Positions 6,530-10,170 of a stretch of DNA of 10,170 bases are shown here, one piece after another (within the stretch, counting starts at the first letter, position 1; the number at the start of each line of letters is the position of its first letter). A program made the position numbers and the translations under genes. Origin of the DNA: Microbacteriaceae bacterium (GTDB lineage Bacteria > Actinomycetota > Actinomycetes > Actinomycetales > Microbacteriaceae); NCBI GenBank assembly GCA_009925875.1, contig RFQD01000039.1, forward strand, positions 1 through 10,170, written 5' to 3'. Under the pieces are notes generated by a model that was given only the letters and a program-made list of their open reading frames with translations, was not told the origin of the DNA and did not search any database.

Positions 6530-7253
6530 GGTTTCCTCCCAGAGTGACGACCAATAAGCCCACCAGATACGTCGCGCCCACGGCCAGGGCACCAAACACC
6601 AACTGCCGCACCGCCGACCGCCACCAACTCTTGCGCGTGTACCGCGCGGCGACCGCGCCGGCAATCAACAGCCCGACACCACCGGTGGCGAGGCCTGCGA
6701 TGAGCGACGAAAATCCCAGCGCATATGGAATCAGGGGGATGAACGCTCCCACCGCAAACATGGCAAACGAGCTCATCGCGGCGATCCATGGTGACGGCTT
6801 CGATGCGGGGTCGAGACCGAGTTCCTGCGTGATATGGATGCGCGCCGCCTGCTGATCGTCGAGGTGCACCTCGTCCGCCGCCGCGAGTGCGGTGGTCGGG
6901 GTCATCCCCATCTTCATGAACATCACCACGAGTTCGTGTCGCTCGCCCTCGGGATTGCGTTTGTGCGCCTCGATTTCGACGGCGAGTTCGGAGTCGACCT
7001 GTTCGTTGGCGGTCTTGACGGAGGTGTATTCGCCGAGCGACATCGAGAATGCGCCGGCGACGAGCCCGGAAATCCCGGTGATCACGATGACGGGAGCGCT
7101 CGCACCGGCGGCGCCAATACCGGCGATGAGCGCGATGTTGGAGACCAGCCCATCCATCGCGCCAAACACAGCCGCTCTCAACCAGCCGCCCGAAATGTTG
7201 GGATGGCTGTGGTCGTACGCGTGCGGGTCGAAATTCGAGAGTGGGGAGGTCAT
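6519..7253 (-). CDS. VIT1/CCC1-family Fe2+/Mn2+ transporter
   Basis: The 244-residue protein matches the VIT1/CCC1 family. After a His/Asp-containing N-terminus (DPHAYDHSHP, 9-18) comes the signature FGAMDGLVSNIALIAG (30-45) with D34. The second helix has the SMSLGEYTSVK block (70-80) with E75-Y76. A charged Glu-rich helical insert (about 82-145) corresponds to the cytosolic metal-binding domain between helices 2 and 3. Three further membrane helices fill about 155-240, for five in total. Family members export Fe2+ or Mn2+ from the cytoplasm, in exchange for protons in plant VIT1, so a role in iron or manganese detoxification is likely but the metal is not decided by sequence. There is no clear Shine-Dalgarno before ATG 7253; a perfect 14-bp palindrome lies at 7268-7281. 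Confidence 0.92.
   Translation of the reverse strand: MTSPLSNFDPHAYDHSHPNISGGWLRAAVFGAMDGLVSNIALIAGIGAAGASAPVIVITGISGLVAGAFSMSLGEYTSVKTANEQVDSELAVEIEAHKRNPEGERHELVVMFMKMGMTPTTALAAADEVHLDDQQAARIHITQELGLDPASKPSPWIAAMSSFAMFAVGAFIPLIPYALGFSSLIAGLATGGVGLLIAGAVAARYTRKSWWRSAVRQLVFGALAVGATYLVGLLVVTLGGNLGT
6534..6540 (-). promoter_or_regulatory. Ribosome binding site deciding the TTG start of the SDR gene
   Basis: GGGAGGA on the minus strand ends 4 nt before TTG 6529, an ideal anti-16S match. It lies inside the last codons of the VIT-type gene and is the main reason for choosing the TTG start over the ATG at 6505. Confidence 0.8.
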
Positions 7254-7267
7254 GTCAGCGAGAGGCC

Positions 7268-7281
7268 AGGTCGCGCGACCT
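7268..7281. repeat. Perfect 14-bp palindrome between the small membrane gene and the VIT-type gene
   Basis: AGGTCGCGCGACCT is identical on both strands. It overlaps the stop codon of the upstream gene (7280-7282) and ends 14 nt before the VIT-type ATG. It could be an operator or a short RNA hairpin affecting translation of the transporter. No matching copy was noticed elsewhere in the window. Confidence 0.5.
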
Positions 7282-7483
7282 AGAAGGTGTAGCCCTCGTC
7301 TTCGAGTTCGGCTTCTTGTGCTTCTTTAACGACGGTGCCAATGGCGACGGCAAGTGAAATGCCCCAGCCCGCCCACATCAACCACGTGCGCCAGTCACGC
7401 GGACCTTTGACGGTGGCGCGCACGACAGAGACCCCGCCGAAAAGCGCGCCGAGCACGGTCGTGTTCAGCAAAAACTTGCGCAT
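7280..7483 (-). CDS. Small membrane protein, first gene of the VIT-SDR operon
   Basis: Starting at ATG 7483 the product is 67 residues. It begins with a basic MRK followed by a hydrophobic stretch (about 4-20), a charged middle (RATVKGPRDWR), a second hydrophobic helix (about 30-46) and an acidic tail (KEAQEAELEDEGYTF). GGAGG at 7488-7492, 4 nt upstream, supports this start over the in-frame ATG at 7519. I do not recognise a family. Two short helices joined by a basic loop would place both ends on the same side of the membrane. It is 26 bp upstream of the VIT-type gene and shares its promoter, so a link to metal transport or membrane stress is possible but unproven. Confidence 0.75.
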   Translation of the reverse strand: MRKFLLNTTVLGALFGGVSVVRATVKGPRDWRTWLMWAGWGISLAVAIGTVVKEAQEAELEDEGYTF

Positions 7484-7487
7484 GATT

Positions 7488-7492
7488 CCTCC
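7488..7492 (-). promoter_or_regulatory. Shine-Dalgarno GGAGG for the 67-residue membrane protein
   Basis: GGAGG on the minus strand, 4 nt from ATG 7483, sets the start. With the predicted transcription start near 7525 it gives a leader of about 40 nt, unlike the leaderless genes in the rest of the window. Confidence 0.75.
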
Positions 7493-7531
7493 GTCGGTTT
7501 CGTGAGCGGTCGTGACCATTAGCCGGCTTCA

Positions 7532-7560
7532 AGGCTACCGCGCCGAGCGCGGGCTGTCAG
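7532..7560 (-). promoter_or_regulatory. Promoter CTGACA-N17-TAGCCT for the small protein-VIT-SDR operon
   Basis: On the minus strand CTGACA (7555-7560) and TAGCCT (7532-7537) are separated by exactly 17 bp. The transcription start would be near 7525. The -35 matches TTGACA at 5 of 6 positions. It sits in the 85-bp gap between the isomerase remnant and the operon. Confidence 0.6.
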
Positions 7561-7568
7561 GCGGAGCC

Positions 7569-8307
7569 TCAGTTGGAGGGGACGGGTCGCGCATCGACCG
7601 GCGACGTGTGGAGGCGAGCAAAATCGAGTGTTTCGACGAGGGCCGCGAGACGCTCGGACTCGTTCTTCGACTTGCGCGTGTTGATCTCGGCGACGATATG
7701 ACCCGACCAGCCGATCTCGGTCAGGTGCTGCAGGGTTTCGGCCACGGGTTGAATGCCGTATCCCGGTAGGAGATGTTCGTCAAAGATGCGCCCGTCATCT
7801 CCGGTGGTCGCACCGTCGCATAAGTGCACGTGACGGAGGCGCTCGCCGAAATCCTTCGCGAGCTCCAGACTGTTGTGCCCCGAGAGCGCCGCGTGTGAGA
7901 AGTCGAGCGTGATGTGGTCGCAATCGAGTTCGCGTGGGTCGGGGCCGGGCGCGTAGGCCTGCACCGATCGACCGCCGACGGCCCAGGGGAACATGTTCTC
8001 TACCGCAATCTCGACGCCGGGTTCTGGTGCGTCTGGCGCACGATGTCGAGAAACTTTTCGGCGTACGTGGCCTGCCAGCGAAACGGCGGGTGCACCACAA
8101 CGGTGGATGCCCCCACGGCGGCCGCGAGCTCGGCGGATTTCTCGAGTTTGATTTGCGGGTCGCGCCCCCAGACGAAGTGGGTCAGCAACAACACGGGCGC
8201 GTGCACCGAGAGGATGGGCTGGCCGTGTTCTTCGGCGAGCGCGAGCAGCGCATCCGCCGATTGCGTGGTCTTGTCATTGGTCACCATGACTTCGACGTTT
8301 TCATCAC
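7569..8307 (-). pseudogene. Sugar phosphate isomerase/epimerase (xylose-isomerase-like TIM barrel) remnant, frameshifted and N-terminally deleted
   Basis: Two minus-strand frames together encode one TIM-barrel protein. The first (ATG 8287 to TAG 8000) runs MVTNDKTTQ to VRQTHQNP and then leaves the family pattern. The second (to 7569) takes up at GVEIAVENMFPW and continues to the C-terminus. One extra base near the GGG at 8019-8021 rejoins them into 239 residues. Family metal and active-site residues are present across both parts: VHPPF, the Glu of AVEN, LDFSH, RHVHLCD and VAEIN. The N-terminus also looks short. Codons before ATG 8287 read VEV, as in the family's 'DGVEVMVTND', but the first strand and helix (about 30 residues, from memory of the family) are absent. 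A TAGGCT -10 lies 7 nt before a GTG at 8307 that opens only a 7-codon frame past the start. The gene is probably inactive unless the frameshift is a sequencing error. Confidence 0.8.
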
Positions 8308-8314
8308 ACCTGCG

Positions 8315-8320
8315 AGCCTA
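8315..8320 (-). promoter_or_regulatory. Leaderless-type -10 box (TAGGCT) of the isomerase remnant
   Basis: TAGGCT on the minus strand ends 7 nt before GTG 8307, the same hexamer and spacing as the acyltransferase promoter. It suggests the original start codon region is still in place although the coding sequence after it is damaged. Confidence 0.4.
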
Positions 8321-8351
8321 CGGGGAGAAACCTGTGAAGTTGGGTCACGCG

Positions 8352-8357
8352 TAGACT
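8352..8357 (+). promoter_or_regulatory. Leaderless-type -10 box (TAGACT) for ilvD
   Basis: TAGACT ends 7 nt before ATG 8365, identical to the -10 of the gene at 2315. No Shine-Dalgarno precedes the ATG and no clear -35 is seen. No leader peptide or attenuator fits between this promoter and ilvD. Confidence 0.55.
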
Positions 8358-8364
8358 TATCCGC

Positions 8365-10059
8365 ATGCCTCAGCCAGACATGAAGCCACGTAGCCGCGAC
8401 GTCACCGACGGTATCGAGAAAGCGGCCGCCCGCGGCATGCTTCGGGCCGTCGGAATGGGTGACGAAGACTGGGATAAACCGCAGATCGGCGTCGCGAGTT
8501 CGTGGAACGAAATCACCCCGTGCAACCTCAGTCTGGACCGTCTCGCGCAGGCCTCAAAAGAGGGTGTGCACGCCGGTGGCGGTTACCCCTTGCAGTTCGG
8601 CACGGTCTCGGTTTCCGATGGCATTTCGATGGGGCACGAGGGGATGCACTTTTCGCTCGTGTCGCGTGAGGTCATCGCCGACTCGGTTGAGGTGGTGATG
8701 AACGCCGAGCGTCTCGATGGGTCGGTGCTCCTCGCCGGTTGTGACAAGTCGCTCCCCGGCATGCTCATGGCTGCCGCCCGACTCGACCTCGCGAGTGTCT
8801 TTTTGTATGCCGGCACGATTGCACCCGGTTGGGTTCGCCTCTCCGACGGCACCGAAAAGAACGTCACGATCATTGACGCATTCGAAGCGGTCGGTGCGTG
8901 CAAGGCCGGCAAGATGAGTGTCGAAGATCTCACGCGCATTGAGAAGGCCATCTGCCCCGGGGAAGGGGCGTGCGGTGGCATGTACACCGCAAACACGATG
9001 GCGTCGATCGCCGAGGCACTGGGCATGAGCCTTCCCGGATCGGCTGCTCCGCCGAGCGCCGACCGTCGTCGTGACTACTTCGCCCACCGCTCGGGTGAGG
9101 CCGTTGTCAACCTCATCGCCAAGGGCATCACCGCTCGCGACATCATGACCAAGAAGGCATTCGAAAACGCGATTGCGGTGCTCATGGCGTTCGGCGGGTC
9201 GACCAACGCCGTGTTGCATTTGCTCGCCATCGCGCATGAGGCCGAGGTGGAGCTCTCCCTCGAAGATTTCAACCGCATCAATGACAAGGTCCCGCACATC
9301 GCCGACCTCAAACCCTTCGGTCGCTACGTGATGAACGACGTCGACCGCGTGGGTGGCGTGCCGGTCGTGATGAAGGCGCTGCTCGATGCCGGGCTCATCC
9401 ACGGAGATGCCCTCACGGTCACCGGTAAGACGGTCGCCGAGAACTTCGCCGACATGCAGATTGATGCAATCGACGGTGACGTGATTCGCACGCTCGACAA
9501 CCCGTTGCACCACAACGGTGGCATTTCGATTCTGCATGGCAGTCTGGCTCCCGACGGTGCCGTCGTGAAGACCGCCGGTTTCGATCTTGACGTGTTCGAG
9601 GGTCCTGCACGCGTCTTCGAACGTGAGCGCGCCGCGATGGATGCCCTGACCGAGGGCACCATCAAGGCCGGAGACGTCATCGTGATTCGGTACGAAGGCC
9701 CGAAGGGTGGCCCGGGCATGCGCGAGATGCTTGCCATCACGGCGGCGATCAAGGGAGCGGGCCTCGGCAAAGATGTCCTACTATTGACCGACGGACGATT
9801 CTCAGGCGGCACAACCGGACTGTGCATCGGCCACGTAGCACCCGAGGCTGTAGATGGCGGACCCATCTCTCTCGTGCGCGATGGGGATCTGATACGGGTC
9901 GATATCGCAGCTCGAACGCTCGACTTACTCGTCGAGGCAAACGAGCTCGAATCCCGCCGACAAGGCTGGGAGCCGCTTCCTCCGCGTTACACGCGCGGTG
10001 TACTGGCTAAGTACGCCGCGTTGGTGCACTCCGCTTCGGAGGGAGCGATCACCGGGTAG
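8365..10059 (+). CDS. ilvD: Dihydroxy-acid dehydratase
   Basis: The 564-residue protein is full length for IlvD/Edd. It dehydrates 2,3-dihydroxy-isovalerate and 2,3-dihydroxy-3-methylvalerate to the 2-keto acids that precede valine and isoleucine. Iron-sulfur cluster cysteines are visible at C53 (EITPCNLS), C126 (GCDKSLPG) and C203 ([12 protein letters not shown]); K127 of the CDK motif is the lysine reported as carbamylated and metal-binding in the family. Other signatures are [28 protein letters not shown] and [14 protein letters not shown]. The ATG at 8365 is supported by the -10 at 8352-8357. ilvB begins 51 bp downstream, so this is the head of a branched-chain amino acid cluster. Codon use changes abruptly at about 9778: the last 94 codons hold 12 CTA/TTA/ATA/GTA/CGA/ACA/TCA codons against 2 in the first 471. 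Confidence 0.97.
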   Translation: MPQPDMKPRSRDVTDGIEKAAARGMLRAVGMGDEDWDKPQIGVASSWNEITPCNLSLDRLAQASKEGVHAGGGYPLQFGTVSVSDGISMGHEGMHFSLVSREVIADSVEVVMNAERLDGSVLLAGCDKSLPGMLMAAARLDLASVFLYAGTIAPGWVRLSDGTEKNVTIIDAFEAVGACKAGKMSVEDLTRIEKAICPGEGACGGMYTANTMASIAEALGMSLPGSAAPPSADRRRDYFAHRSGEAVVNLIAKGITARDIMTKKAFENAIAVLMAFGGSTNAVLHLLAIAHEAEVELSLEDFNRINDKVPHIADLKPFGRYVMNDVDRVGGVPVVMKALLDAGLIHGDALTVTGKTVAENFADMQIDAIDGDVIRTLDNPLHHNGGISILHGSLAPDGAVVKTAGFDLDVFEGPARVFERERAAMDALTEGTIKAGDVIVIRYEGPKGGPGMREMLAITAAIKGAGLGKDVLLLTDGRFSGGTTGLCIGHVAPEAVDGGPISLVRDGDLIRVDIAARTLDLLVEANELESRRQGWEPLPPRYTRGVLAKYAALVHSASEGAITG

Positions 10060-10110
10060 CAACCCGACTCGTCTCTTTTCGCTCACCACTTTCATTGGAA
10101 CGTGATTCCC
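10060..10110 (+). other. ilvD-ilvB intergenic gap
   Basis: This 51-bp, pyrimidine-rich stretch has no T-tract terminator, no TANNNT box at leaderless spacing and only a weak GGAA (10097-10100) as a possible ribosome binding site. Cotranscription of ilvB with ilvD is the simplest reading. Confidence 0.45.
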
Positions 10111-10170
10111 ATGGCAACTTCTGCTTCTCCTCTCAAAGCCACCCGCATGACGGGTGCCGAGGCGGTCGTG
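10111..10170 (+). CDS. ilvB: Acetolactate synthase large subunit, N-terminus only
   Basis: The window ends 20 codons into this gene. The visible residues, MATSASPLKATRMTGAEAVV, match the usual opening of actinobacterial acetolactate synthase large subunits, where a short variable lead is followed by 'MTGAEAVV' at the start of the thiamine-diphosphate-binding domain. The enzyme makes acetolactate or acetohydroxybutyrate from pyruvate, two steps before IlvD. Its place right after ilvD supports the call. The fragment is short, so the identity rests on the MTGAEAVV block plus context. Confidence 0.78.
   Translation, partial: MATSASPLKATRMTGAEAVV

Noticed and set aside
6530-6664. Upstream extension of the SDR gene to 6664
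   Set aside because: It overlaps the conserved C-terminal helices of the VIT-type gene, and its product is Arg/Trp-rich junk; the TTG at 6529 has a near-perfect Shine-Dalgarno and begins at the expected family N-terminus.
7484-7519. Longer start (ATG 7519) for the 67-residue membrane protein
   Set aside because: The inner ATG at 7483 has GGAGG at ideal spacing and directly precedes the basic-hydrophobic N-terminus; ATG 7519 has no ribosome binding site and would lie only about 6 nt from the predicted transcript start without the usual TANNNT spacing.
8000-8035. Programmed ribosomal frameshift in the isomerase gene
   Set aside because: There is no slippery heptamer or downstream pseudoknot at the junction; the gene also appears to lack its N-terminus, which fits decay or error better.
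8554-9537. Long minus-strand open frame (327 codons) opposite ilvD
   Set aside because: It mirrors strongly conserved IlvD codons; its His/Gly/Arg-rich product has no recognisable pattern or start signal.
1-10170. CRISPR arrays, insertion sequences, prophage genes, riboswitches
   Set aside because: No regularly spaced repeats, transposase or integrase frames, terminal inverted repeats or recognisable riboswitch cores were seen on reading both strands.

Overview
The window looks like chromosomal core and near-core DNA from a high-GC Gram-positive actinobacterium. The best guess is Microbacteriaceae, judged from the protein style, the leaderless promoters and the GC level of roughly 60% by eye; this was not tested by search. 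I see no phage, transposon, CRISPR or toxin cluster. I did not find a clearly new system. The notable signals are two damaged genes, a sharp codon-usage break inside ilvD, a run of leaderless promoters (two of them interlocked back to back), and an orphan response regulator paired with a membrane protein related to CPBP proteases but with a degenerate active site.

Layout. Positions 1-89 are a leader with a strong hairpin and a possible promoter, followed by tRNA-Lys(CTT) at 90-162. A large OafA-type membrane acyltransferase with a C-terminal SGNH domain runs on the minus strand (164-2239). A small three-helix membrane protein (2315-2644, plus) is divergent from it and overlaps by 4 nt the stop of a convergent SOUL/heme-binding-family gene (2641-3156, minus). 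A CorA-like divalent cation transporter (3198-4172, plus) follows; its reading frame carries an in-frame TAG at 3297-3299 where a Trp codon is expected. Next come a NarL/LuxR-type response regulator (4209-4865) and a CPBP-like membrane protein (4870-5703), ending in a rho-independent terminator.

A three-gene minus-strand operon follows, read from 7483 to 5729: a 67-residue membrane protein, a VIT1/CCC1-type Fe/Mn transporter and a classical short-chain dehydrogenase that starts at TTG behind a near-perfect Shine-Dalgarno. Upstream of it lies a minus-strand sugar phosphate isomerase/epimerase remnant (7569-8307) that has a frameshift and appears to lack its N-terminus. Divergent from that is ilvD (8365-10059, plus), and then the first 20 codons of an acetolactate synthase large subunit, ilvB (from 10111). 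The right end is therefore the start of a branched-chain amino acid biosynthesis cluster.

Expression logic. Five gene starts (oafA-like, the small membrane protein, SOUL, corA-like, ilvD) have a TANNNT -10 hexamer ending 6-7 nt before the start codon, the arrangement of leaderless actinobacterial mRNAs. The isomerase remnant keeps the same arrangement in front of a GTG. The 7483-5729 operon instead has a CTGACA-N17-TAGCCT promoter, a leader of about 40 nt, and GGAGG ribosome binding sites for its first and third genes.
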